In this document: in pieces, positions 20,901 to 31,100 of the stretch
Layout: each line of letters begins with the position of its first letter
Position numbering within the stretch: the first letter of the stretch is position 1
DNA from: a virus
Virus record (IMG/VR): IMGVR_UViG_3300020473_000079
Span: 1-33,123 of that record
Length of the DNA stretch: 33,123 nucleotides
Direction: 5' to 3' (one strand)
The notes under the pieces: generated by a model
What the model was told of the DNA's origin: nothing
Database searches by the model: none
The model's input: only the letters and a program-made list of their open reading frames with translations
Made by a program: the position numbers and the translations under genes

Positions 20901-23900
20901 AAAGTCCATTAGTATAAACAGTTGATTGTGTAGCACTATTATGATTATTTTCTACAAATGTAACATAACCATCAATATCATCTGCCTTTTCTGTATTGAC
21001 CTGTGCTACCGATCCAGTCATAGTTCCAGAAAATTCAGTAGCATAAACAATACCCCATTTATCATTTGGTGAACCAATATCATGTCTATCTGCTACAAGT
21101 CCACTAGCAGGTGCTAAAGGAATAATATTACTATCTACTTTAGACTTAAATATTGTTTTATCAGTATTAAGTGCATCACCTAAAGTTGTAATACCAGATA
21201 TAGCTAAATTAGGTACTGTTAATACATTACTATGGGCATTATATGTTAAATTCCTATCAGCATCAAATTTAAGACCTTCATAAGAAGGGTCATCATCACC
21301 TGATTCCCATTCAATAAAAGTTAAACTGAGATCTTTATTTTGATTAGATCCTGATACTTCAACAAGGCCAGCCTTCTGTGCTGTTCCTTGAAAAGCTCCA
21401 TTAAATGTTCTTGCATATACATTATTCCACTTATAAGATGTACTACCTAAATCTTTATCAGTGTAATTCTCACTGTCAGGGGTTCCAGATGGTTGTATTG
21501 TTCCACTTCTTCCAGTCCAAGTTACCTCATCACTAAGTTGATCTCCAAGTTCAGTATTACCCTTAACATGTAACTTAGTAGAAACGTCTATATTAGGTGA
21601 GATTAATGTATCATTACTTGGAAGATATGATAAAGCAGTATCGGTATAAACAGTTTGATTAGTAGGAGAGTCTTTTTCACCAGCACCCATAATCATACCA
21701 AAGTAATGAGTATTTCCTGCATCTTCATTCTTTTGAACTTTAATCTGCTCTGTACTATCTGCAGTTCCACCCAAATGTCCAACAAATTTCTGAGCATAAA
21801 CTTCTGCCCATTTCTTTGTTGCTGAACCTAAGTTTTGTCCACCAGTAATAGTAGTATTAAGATAAAGAATTTTAAGGGTTGCATTACCATCACCACCACT
21901 AACTGTGATTGTATCGTTAACTGCGTAACCTGTACCAGCAGTGTTGATAGTGACGTTGGTAATTACACCACCAGAGGTTGTAATATCAACAGTTAAGTTA
22001 GTACCACTACCACTACTTGAAGTACTAGAAGTTCCATTTGAATAATTTGATCCACCATTAGTGATCTGAAGTGGGTCAATAGGTATACCTTGACTATTGA
22101 TTGTTACATTAGAACTAGGTATAAGATGATTTGTTTCTATCGTAAGATTACCTTGAATTGCTGGCCAAGAACCACCAGCAACCAATTCACCTCTAATTGT
22201 TGGTACTCGAAGAGTATCAGTAATAGTATCAAAAAATAACGTATTTTGAGTTTTTTGATATACTGTTTTTGTTGTTATATTACCTTCAGCAGTATCTTCT
22301 CCACTCCCATTTTGAACACCAAGTAGATATAAAACCCCTCTATTACTAGTCTTTGTAATTTTAAGTTGATTTGATGTACTTGCAGGAATACCACTAACAG
22401 TTTGCCATACAGCTGCAGAATTAGGACCTTTACTGGTCAATACTTGATTATTTGTTCCAAAATCATTAGTCCATGTTCCATCTACATCCTTACTTAAACC
22501 AATTTGTCCAGAAGAACCGATGCGAAGTCTTTCAAGTATATTATTACCTTCATTTGTACCAAAACTTATCACAGTAGGCATTGAAGTTGAACTTACAGTT
22601 CCATCCGTTCTTACTGTTAAAAATGCTCCTGGTTGGAAATTGGTTCCATTTGCTCCTCCCCAATATATTGATCCCATACGATCACCATCTTGCAGTATGG
22701 TATTTTGACCTATTGTTGCATTTCTTGATTTTACAAACTCTAGACTTGCTGAAAATGGACTATCTGAAAAATCAGTAATTCTTATTCCACCTTTTCTATC
22801 ATTCCCGTGAAATTGATTCTGTTGGTTTAATTGTGTCTCTATTTGACCCACACTTTCAGTATTTCCTTTTATTAACATTCCACCTGATGCGATGCGAAAT
22901 CTTTCGGATCCTTCTGTTAATACCTTGAAGTGTCCATCCGTACCAGTATCAACTACTTCTGCAGATGTATTACCTTCTTCAATTTTATCTAATGTTATTG
23001 ATGCATCAGGATCAATAGTTCCCTTAAATAAACCATAGTATTCCTTAGCAGTAACAATACCAACAGCTAAAACTTTATCATTATCATCAAGAGCGGTAGT
23101 AATATTATCGGCAATTGGATTTGTGGTTCCTATACCAACATGACCTTCTGATGTGATACGAAGTGTTTCTACATCAGATGCTGATAAAGAAGGACAATTA
23201 CGGAATACTAAATCAGCAGGATTATAACCAGTTCCATGAACTCCAGATGCAATTGCACCAATTCTTGCAGCTCTAACTGGTCCCCCATCTCTAGAATTGA
23301 AATCAATCATTCCAAGGTAATCACCAGCAACAATAGAAATATCGTTTCTAATAAGTACCAGTTTAGGAGAGGTAGCAGAAGTTAATTGTAGAACTGAACC
23401 AGGATCATTATTAACAGAATAATCATTTGCAGCACCATCACCAATTCTTACTTGACCAGTATCATTAGATGCCTTATAACTATAAACTAATTTACTATCA
23501 CTATACAATTGCTCATATTGTCTATTATTATGAGCATTGTTATCTGTGACAAAAGGAACATAATATTCTTGCACATCATCTCCACCTACATTAGTGGTAG
23601 TTCCAATACCAACCTTATCCGCATTAGTTGCCGTAGATACATTTGTATTCCATTTTACATAATAATCATCTGGAGTACCTGCTACTTTATGTGAAGTTAA
23701 TACCTGACCCTCTGTACCACAAGAACCAGAACAATCAATTATACCTTTACCAGGTCTAATATTAAAATTACTATCACCCGTTATCCATTTATCAGCATTA
23801 ATGCCGATTGATAATTGACAACCTCCTGCTGAACAATAAGTACTAGCATTATATCCAATAACTACATTACAAGATCCTGCTGTTTGGCTCTGTCCTGCCT

Positions 23901-25077
23901 GATAACCCAAGAAAACATTATAACTATGTGCACCACCACCAAGTAATTTACCAGTATCTTTACCAATGGCAACATTACCTTGTCCTGAAAGTGGAGATTC
24001 TCCACCACCAGTAGGTCCACCAAGTAATGAACTATATCCTAATGCAATGTTATCTGTACCAGTTGTACGAGTACCACTATAAAATCCAAGGAAAATATTA
24101 TCATTACATGCAGCATTATTAAATCCTGCCTTATAACCCATAAAGATATTATCACTACCAGTAGTGCTACATCTACCTGCACAAAGACCTAAAAATATAT
24201 TACAACTACCAGTAACACAATATCCAGATTCTTTACCAAATGCAACATTGCATCCACCAGATAGATTACAAAATCCACTATTGGATCCACCAAAAATATT
24301 ATAACCACCTGTAGTATTACTATGACCCGAACATTTTCCTATAAAAATATTTTCATCTGCTATTCCTTCTTGCCCTACATCACCTCCGTAAGCACTAGCA
24401 GTATTTTTTCCTGCTTCATATCCTATAAAAATATTATAACAAGTATGATTATTGATTGAGGAACCAGCATCAGTACCTGCCTTTAAGTTTTCTTTATTAT
24501 CAGGTTCCCAAAAACCAGTACCTGTTAATCCAGTACCATCACCATGAAAACAATTAGCATAAACATTATTCCAACGTAATTCTGTAGCAGATTTTCCTAG
24601 ATTATAAGTATCCGTAACTTTAGGATAAATGTTTGAATCAAATATAGATTGTTTAGCAGCATCAGTATTACCAGTCTCAGAACTAAAAGTAACAATTCCT
24701 ACATCAGCACCAGCACTATCCAATACACTTAATACTAGATGACGTGATCCTCTATTATAAATTCCAAACTTACCATCATTCCCACCCTCACTAATAATAT
24801 CACCATCTGGAGCATCTGATCCTTTTAACCAAAAAGATCCACCTATGGTTAAATGATTTGTAATTGGACTAAAGGTTATTCCAATACCAGTATAAAAATC
24901 CTCATATTGTCTAGAAGTATGACCATGATTTGCATCTACAAAAGAAAGATAATATGCTTTATCTGATGTAGCAAGAGAAGTATTAGTCTGCCCAATAGCA
25001 AGTTTATCAGCATTTCCTATTGCAGAAATACCTGTCGTATTAACCCAAGAACCACCTTTGTATACCTTAATTGCCAT
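17917..25077 (-). CDS. Giant tail fibre/adhesin with YadA-like Cys-rich repeats and polyglycine tip (2386 aa)
   Basis: N-terminal anchor begins MAIKVYKGGSWVNTTGISAI. Residues ~209-425 are ~20-residue repeats of the type (C/D)NIFLGYxAG.. with GNVAIG variants, like the left-handed beta-roll of YadA heads, and unusually rich in cysteine (12 from C213 to C420). After this come fibre modules, including six copies of LGS-x4/5-W-x2-(V/I)YA-x3-F-x-G near residues 165, 1087, 1215, 1339, 1469 and 1895, and a GSGYSNGT..GTGYAVNDTITV segment. From about residue 2191 (RLWKFTSTQNNWTPPTGY) the chain is a glycine-rich tip with GGGGGGG runs and short loops, probably the receptor-binding end. Role in host attachment is inferred from architecture. 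Late box at 25096-25102. Confidence 0.9.
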   Translation of the reverse strand: MAIKVYKGGSWVNTTGISAIGNADKLAIGQTNTSLATSDKAYYLSFVDANHGHTSRQYEDFYTGIGITFSPITNHLTIGGSFWLKGSDAPDGDIISEGGNDGKFGIYNRGSRHLVLSVLDSAGADVGIVTFSSETGNTDAAKQSIFDSNIYPKVTDTYNLGKSATELRWNNVYANCFHGDGTGLTGTGFWEPDNKENLKAGTDAGSSINNHTCYNIFIGYEAGKNTASAYGGDVGQEGIADENIFIGKCSGHSNTTGGYNIFGGSNSGFCNLSGGCNVAFGKESGYCVTGSCNIFLGLCAGRCSTTGSDNIFMGYKAGFNNAACNDNIFLGFYSGTRTTGTDNIALGYSSLLGGPTGGGESPLSGQGNVAIGKDTGKLLGGGAHSYNVFLGYQAGQSQTAGSCNVVIGYNASTYCSAGGCQLSIGINADKWITGDSNFNIRPGKGIIDCSGSCGTEGQVLTSHKVAGTPDDYYVKWNTNVSTATNADKVGIGTTTNVGGDDVQEYYVPFVTDNNAHNNRQYEQLYSDSKLVYSYKASNDTGQVRIGDGAANDYSVNNDPGSVLQLTSATSPKLVLIRNDISIVAGDYLGMIDFNSRDGGPVRAARIGAIASGVHGTGYNPADLVFRNCPSLSASDVETLRITSEGHVGIGTTNPIADNITTALDDNDKVLAVGIVTAKEYYGLFKGTIDPDASITLDKIEEGNTSAEVVDTGTDGHFKVLTEGSERFRIASGGMLIKGNTESVGQIETQLNQQNQFHGNDRKGGIRITDFSDSPFSASLEFVKSRNATIGQNTILQDGDRMGSIYWGGANGTNFQPGAFLTVRTDGTVSSTSMPTVISFGTNEGNNILERLRIGSSGQIGLSKDVDGTWTNDFGTNNQVLTSKGPNSAAVWQTVSGIPASTSNQLKITKTSNRGVLYLLGVQNGSGEDTAEGNITTKTVYQKTQNTLFFDTITDTLRVPTIRGELVAGGSWPAIQGNLTIETNHLIPSSNVTINSQGIPIDPLQITNGGSNYSNGTSSTSSSGSGTNLTVDITTSGGVITNVTINTAGTGYAVNDTITVSGGDGNATLKILYLNTTITGGQNLGSATKKWAEVYAQKFVGHLGGTADSTEQIKVQKNEDAGNTHYFGMIMGAGEKDSPTNQTVYTDTALSYLPSNDTLISPNIDVSTKLHVKGNTELGDQLSDEVTWTGRSGTIQPSGTPDSENYTDKDLGSTSYKWNNVYARTFNGAFQGTAQKAGLVEVSGSNQNKDLSLTFIEWESGDDDPSYEGLKFDADRNLTYNAHSNVLTVPNLAISGITTLGDALNTDKTIFKSKVDSNIIPLAPASGLVADRHDIGSPNDKWGIVYATEFSGTMTGSVAQVNTEKADDIDGYVTFVENNHNSATQSTVYTNGLLTYNSNASSEKLTVGGQLKVNKDAEFDEDVTLGSAADDKVTFNSKIAAPLTLGIGQILPYSPANEAKTAGIDLGSTGAYWKTIYAREFKGAITGNADSASKLDPGATINLTTGAYTTTVDFSSNTTAAFTGDSAYTISAQLNATGVTLGTYGSTTSIPQITVDAKGRITSASNKTIDLTGATADKAKQLEVTERDNYGTDYIPFVIGAPTATATAKTFYADGNLRYRSASDMLITSKISPDGSFPSAAGKIATTKQVGANITWEWGEGTASGIGRNYTLPLTAVTTGNSTSATWTLTDNVTPTPNTNAIQLNAGTGLKISSASPGTTGGSFTISMDTSSNTAFKYKNTYASNAETTNKADAVLQIYPENGSAGTDQKITIKPGTGIKFSGYGAQTLTIESDADVGASTVDIGKCSDINHSNPWHFVFVDSRDGGSETLYVDDESPVPIKYNNDTDQLQTTNLYVTGNTILGDALADADTVTWNAKSTTILPTNSSQNLGSQNDPWGTVYANNITGTLTVNTTDNQVLYTDTSSGSAVVAGSDLFTYDGITLEVADAATAANFCQLTRDGGIEICRTNPNTGGSGGAFVDFKDNTADDYTARIQLATHMANGGWNSTNDRGGLLFETGGTAHRHMLLTKDGVLGITRGTTASAILSNNGSNHTIGFVPGMSRDASVAAGHNIANKVALDVNGTLMLRANTLNNLEGGQITINNCEDTIGYSIDVYGSSAGNSLLRIIDEKTITGGRGTQRFAISRTGAFGIGDVGNESWGNAGDHVLISGGSGGQPYWGTPPSSGGTSGMRLWKFTSTQNNWTPPTGYTTFVFMVVGGGGGSGSADGQDDDGCDGSSSGGGGGGGCSIWRYQYSNMGGTYTLTVGAGGAGGPKYSYQGNNGHGYAGGQSKVSGTGINLIANGGGGSNRSGHGSSPGNTGGGTGGGDTSGSKINFTGETGFKAGGPGGSAGLNNYYGRGGHGQTVCDSPAAGNAGNGGIIIVAAFP
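23818..24441 (-). repeat. Cysteine-rich YadA-like head repeats (coding)
   Basis: This codes for C213-C420 of the 2386-aa protein. About ten degenerate units have the core N(I/V)(F/A)(I/L)G followed by a glycine/serine turn, with Cys at recurring positions before the core. Two further cysteines (IIDCSGSCG) come shortly after. Confidence 0.75.
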
Positions 25078-25095
25078 TATCTATAATTTTTTAAA

Positions 25096-25102
25096 TATTT
25101 AT
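25096..25102 (-). promoter_or_regulatory. T4-like late promoter box for the 2386-aa gene
   Basis: ATAAATA on the minus strand (context TGAATAAATATT) lies in the 39-nt gap before the ATG at 25077. One base differs from TATAAATA. Confidence 0.55.
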
Positions 25103-25116
25103 TCATGATATTCTCA

Positions 25117-28100
25117 TTACCATTGATCAACAATATTGGTTCCGAAATTTTCATCTATTTCATATGAAGCTGTGAATTGCACATCAGCATAATCTGCTTC
25201 TAGTGTACCTATCAGATTTGCATTTATGTTCTCAGTAGTTCCATCATCTTTCATACCTCTTATGTGAGCATAACCTTCTATTCCAGTAAATCCAGTTGCT
25301 CCATTATTAAGCACAGCTGCCAGTCCTACATAATTATTAGCAAAATTAATCTTAGTCGTGAACACACTAGCAACATTACCACCACCAGCAAAAGGTTTGA
25401 ATGGTAAACTTATCCGTAAGTCACCTGAAGCTACGCTTGTTGGAAGTCTTCCAAGATTAAATTGTCTCACGAATACGGTACAAATAGAACCATCTAATCT
25501 ATATTCAACTGTATCTATAGTTGATTCTACCATTTGTTCAGTAGTACCAGCAGTATATATTTTGGGTGTATATAAAAGTGGTCTTAACCCTTGGTTTCTA
25601 GGATAACCTTTAATATTTCCTTTTCCTATGGATATTGTGGGTTGATTAGATCTGATAGCATACTTGGTTGAGTCTGCTACAAGAGAATCCCATGTAGTAC
25701 TGCTAGTTGGTTTTGTTTGATGGACAGTATAGTTATCAATTGATCCTGTATACCTATTATTATCACCTTTTATGTAAATAGCCTGTAAAGGACCATCATT
25801 AAAGGTTATATTATTCATAGTAAAACTACCATTAAGATCATTGTCCAAATCAAAACCTGTATCTGCTTTATCGTGGTAACCATTAACAGTAAAGTTATTG
25901 ATAGACCAATTTCTGGCACTTCGGAAAAGTTGTAAAATTCTTCCATTAGTTGAAGAACTTAATGTGTATTCACAATCTTGCGGACCTCCAATGTTATTGC
26001 TGTTAGGTGCAGTATAAGTAAAAACATCAGTTCCATCAACAATAGCTACTGATGCAACGGTATAGTTACCAGATACACCACCACCTTTCGTGAATCTGAT
26101 TGTAATATCATCACCAGTCGATAATCCGTGATCAGTCTTAGTTACTGTTACTGTTGTACCTGATTGTGAATATGTAGCACTTGTATTAAGACTTCGTAGT
26201 TTGCTTCCTACCTTATAACCATCTTGTATTAATTGACGATCTTTTGTACCATCAGAAACGAGTATATCATTAATTTGCACACCTGCATATGTACTCAATT
26301 CAAAAGCTCTCGTAGGAATATTACCTAGAGTTTGTTGAGTATCAGCACCATTTTCATAATCCCATTTATAGTGAAATATATTCTCCGATGGAGCAATGAT
26401 TTGAATATTACTTAGAGTTACATTATTTGCAGTCGCACTATAACCATTCTCACTGAGAGATGTTAATTGACCATCAGCATCATATAGAGCAAGTAAAGGT
26501 GACGGTATAGGAGTAGTAAGATTCGTACCACCTCCATAAGCTTGCCAACAAGCACCAGTAGAATATGTTATCCATCCTGAATGGTGACATTCAACACCAC
26601 CAACACAATTAATAATTTCCATTCCATCAACAATTACATTATATGCAGCTGGTGCATAACCATGACCTTTAATTTGTAAACCGTTATTACCTTTAGTAGC
26701 TTTACAATTATAGATTTGAACATTTCTACTACCATCATCCACTTCAAAACAATTTGTATTAGGTGTTTCTCCATCACCAAAACCTCCTCTAGGAGCATTA
26801 GAATGACAATTAGTAATTAAAATATCTGATGAACAATGAGTTGTTAAATTATCATCTCCAGCACCCTCAAAATAACATTCATTTACTGTTATGTTCTGTG
26901 CTCCTTTGTGTGAATAATATGTAGCTGTTTCATAATATCTAACCTGACCTGCTTTTCCTGCTGCTGATCTTCTGTATGAAGAAGTTATATCTAAACAATG
27001 TCTATTAGCATTAAGACAACGAACTCGATTGAGGGTTACATCTTTACTATTGTAGATAGTTAAAGCATTACGATTAGCACCATTCACTAAAGCTTTGAAT
27101 GTGCCACTAGTAGGTACACTACCAGCAGATGTATGATATGTGAATTGATTTGTACCTACACTCTGAACCTTAAATTCATTATTCTCAGGACCCTCACCAC
27201 CAGTAGTTTCATAACTTGGAACTATTTTTTCTCCAATTCCGAAAGGTTGATTCGTCATGGGTACAGTAACTACATTTGCAGCAACAGCGGCTGCATCAGC
27301 ACCAGATCCTGTAGTATCACTAGAGTGTGGAGTAATTGTAACTGTAGGGTCACTTGCATATCCAGAACCAGCATTAGTAATATCAATACGAATAATGGTT
27401 CTGCGAACAACAGCAGTAGCTGTAGCTGTAACTGAACTACCACCACCAGTAAAAGAAATACTAGGAGCACTTGTATAACCTTCACCAGGATTAGTAATGG
27501 TAATGGCAATAACTTTTTGACCATCAATATGTGCTACAGCAGTTGCTTGTACACCACCGATAATGTCTGGTCCACCAATATTAACAGTAGGAGTATTTTG
27601 AAAACCTTGCCCTCCATCACTAACATCAATACGACTAATTCCACTAACAACAGCAGTAGCTGCAGCTGAACTACCTCCACCACCAGCAATCTCAACAGTA
27701 GGAGCACTTGTATAATCTTTTCCAGCTGTTTTTAACTCAATCCTAGATATTATTCCTGTAGCACTTCGAGTTATGGTTCCCGTATTAGATTTTGTAGTTG
27801 AGAATATTTGTGTAGCATTATCCTCCTCTTGAGGACTAGAACTACCTGGAATATAACCATGCCATCTAGCAGTATTAAAATCAAAACTTATATCTTCTAC
27901 TATTACATTTTCTGTTGTTGTATCCCAGTCTCCTATAACTCCCAATCCTGTCAATTTACCAACAGTACTAGACATTTTAATAACTGTAGTAAGAGCTCCC
28001 GAACCTTTTACATAAGTATTAGAAGGAATAATTATAGGTTCATGAACTATGTAAGTTCCTGCAGGAAAATAAACTCTATTTACTCCAGATCCTGCTGCAA

Positions 28101-31100
28101 GAGCACTCTTAATCGCTGCAGTATCATTATTACTTCCATCTCCCACAGCACCATAATCCTTTACACTAATAGTATTACCATCAGTTCCAGAAGATTCTTT
28201 AACAGCAGTTGCTAAATCTTCTATCTCAATAGTAGTCCAAATTGGTTTACTACTACCACTAGCATTAGCTGATGACCAAGGAGATGCAGCTCCCATAGCA
28301 TCACCAGCAGAATTTCCAATCTCAGCATAATGTTCAATTTTAATATAGGTGGTGCTCGTAAAGGTTACAACAGGAGCAAATCCCGTTGATCGAGTTTGTA
28401 CTCCGACTTCCAATCCAGGAGAGGCTTCATAAGATACAGGTGCATAATGATAAGTTACACCAGATGCAACTGTAGCACTAGTAGATGAATAAGCTAACCT
28501 AGTAACATGACGAATAACATCCATAGCAGGAGCACTCCATCTAATACTATAAGTACCTGCTGGAATAGTGACTATATTTCCACTAACAGTAATACCCATA
28601 TTTTTTGGATCAGTTACGTCGGTTAAATTTCTATGAACCCATGTAGCACCAGTAAATGATCCTGCTCCTGTATTTCCATAATTACCTATCTCTTCTACTT
28701 TTGCAACCTTTGTTATTCCTGTACTACCATTAACACCACCACTACCAGCTGAACTGGTATCATACCAAATATCACCTTCACAAAGATTACCAGTAGGTTC
28801 AGTATCACCAATATACCTATTACCATAAGCATTACTGGTTGAACCAATACCTATAACTGCAGTACCAGAATTAGTAGAAACAGTAATAGGTGCATCTAAA
28901 GCATCACATGATCTTACAGTTCTTGGATCATTCTGACTTAAATCATCAGAATATTGTTTAACCTCTACAGCAGAAATACCACTACCAGTACCTTCATCAC
29001 CCCAATAAACACTTGCACCAAGTCCATTACTCTTTAATACCTGACCTGATGTTCCATAAATTTGAGCAGAAGTTCTATTATTAGTAGAAACGGTGTCGCT
29101 AGAAGCATCATATACCTGAGCACCACCTTGAATTCCAATTTCACCATCCTTTCCAATACGTATTTTTTCGGTTAATCTACCACTTGTATTACCAGAATCA
29201 TAAATGCCACCACCACCTGTTGAGAAAGTAATTGCAGAAAACTTATCATCACTTGTAGTTCCAGATGCAATATCCATTTGAATGCGAGCATCCATGTCAG
29301 TCGCATCATATTTTAAATCAATATAAGGACCACCATTTGTAACAGTTTCATTAGTTCTCTTTAATTCTAATCCACCATCATGAGTAATCGTTGCAGCATT
29401 TAGAGTGGTGTTAGTGGAACCTGCATTTCTAACTTGTATATAACCACCATTAGTAGCTGTAGTAGTAACATTAGGTTTAAGTATTAAAGTTGGAGCAGTT
29501 GTTGAATTATCAAATAGTAATTCTGCAGCACCTGCAAGAACATTATTGTTATTATACTGAACTTGTTGATTACTTCCAGCTGCAACTGCTGTTCCAGCAG
29601 CCTTTGTGGTCCAACTTAAAACACCACTTCCATCAGTGGTAAGAACTTCATTAGGACCACCATCATCTACAGGTAAAGTAAGTGCATAATCTGCTGTTAA
29701 ACTCGATGTGGCAGGAGGTTGAAGAGTAATTTTATTAGTATTATCAGAATCATAAATTGATATTGAACCATAAACAGTAACTCCTACACCAGAAGTTTCA
29801 AATTTTTTATTAGTAGCATGAAACAATTCTGTCCCATAATCACCAGTATTGTTAAAACGAAGACTTAAATTTGTATGATTTTCATCTGTTATTTCAACTC
29901 TTTGATTACTTGATAAGTATAATGCTGAAGCAGCAGGATTATTATGTTCAATAACACTATTAGGTTCTGTATCATTAGTATCATGATATATTTGTAAATC
30001 GTTACCATCACCGAATGTTGCTTTTACATTATCCTTAAACTCTAGTGCAGAGTTAGATGGGTTCCAACCAATAGATGTTATTCCAGTAACACCACTATTA
30101 AAATAAACCTCACCATTAAACGATGATATACCAGCAACACTTAATGTATCAGATGGGATTGTAGTTCCAATACCAACTCTTCCACCATCTTGAGGGTCAT
30201 AAACAAATAAACCAGTTGAATAAAGAAGTTCATAATCCCTACCATCATGAGGATTATTAGTATCAACAAAAGTTATAAAATGAGTTCCAATACCAACATC
30301 TGCAGCATTAATACTACCTATACCAATTTTATTTGCTTTCTCGAATGCTAAACCACCTGGATCTACCCATTCTACACCACTTGCTTGATTTGTTTGTAAG
30401 ATATATCCACTATTGGCACCATAACTATTACTACTATCATAAAATGCACCATCAAGTCTTAATGAACCAGTAGTAGTAAGACCACTAACCTTAACTCCAA
30501 CATCAGTTGTTAATAACCTTTCTGTTCCATTATGATATAAAAGAGCTCTTGCATTATTACCACTATGTAACTTTAATAATGGATTCCAATTTTGATCAAA
30601 GAATTGGAATGCTCCCGGACCACCTCCACCATCTGACTTAAATACTAATCCACCAGATCCTTTCTCATGAATATATGAGCATCTAGTATTATTAGTAATA
30701 GGATCTCCATTATTATCAACTTCACCTTTAAGTTCCTCAGTATGATATATTCGTAAGTCATTTCCATTTCCAAAATAAGCTTTTACTTCATCCTGAAACT
30801 TTAATATTCCTGTATTACTTTGCCAAGTAAGTGAAGTAAATCCAATATTATTTTGAATACCAGCAAAATATACATCACCTTTAAATGATGTTATACCACT
30901 AACACTTAATGTATCAGATGGGATTGTAGTTCCAATACCAACTCTTTGACCTATTGGATCATAAACAAATAATCCTGTAGTATAAAGAAGTTCATTTTCT
31001 CTACCATCAATTGGATTATTACTATCAACAAAAGTTATAAAATGAGTATTAATTCCAGCTGATGTTAATGGTGTACCACCATAAACACTACCTACACCAA

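Noticed and set aside
27133-27527. Frames opposite and beside the GEGYTSAPSISF repeats
   Set aside because: Low-complexity shadows of repeated Thr/Ala/Val codons in the 2621-aa gene.
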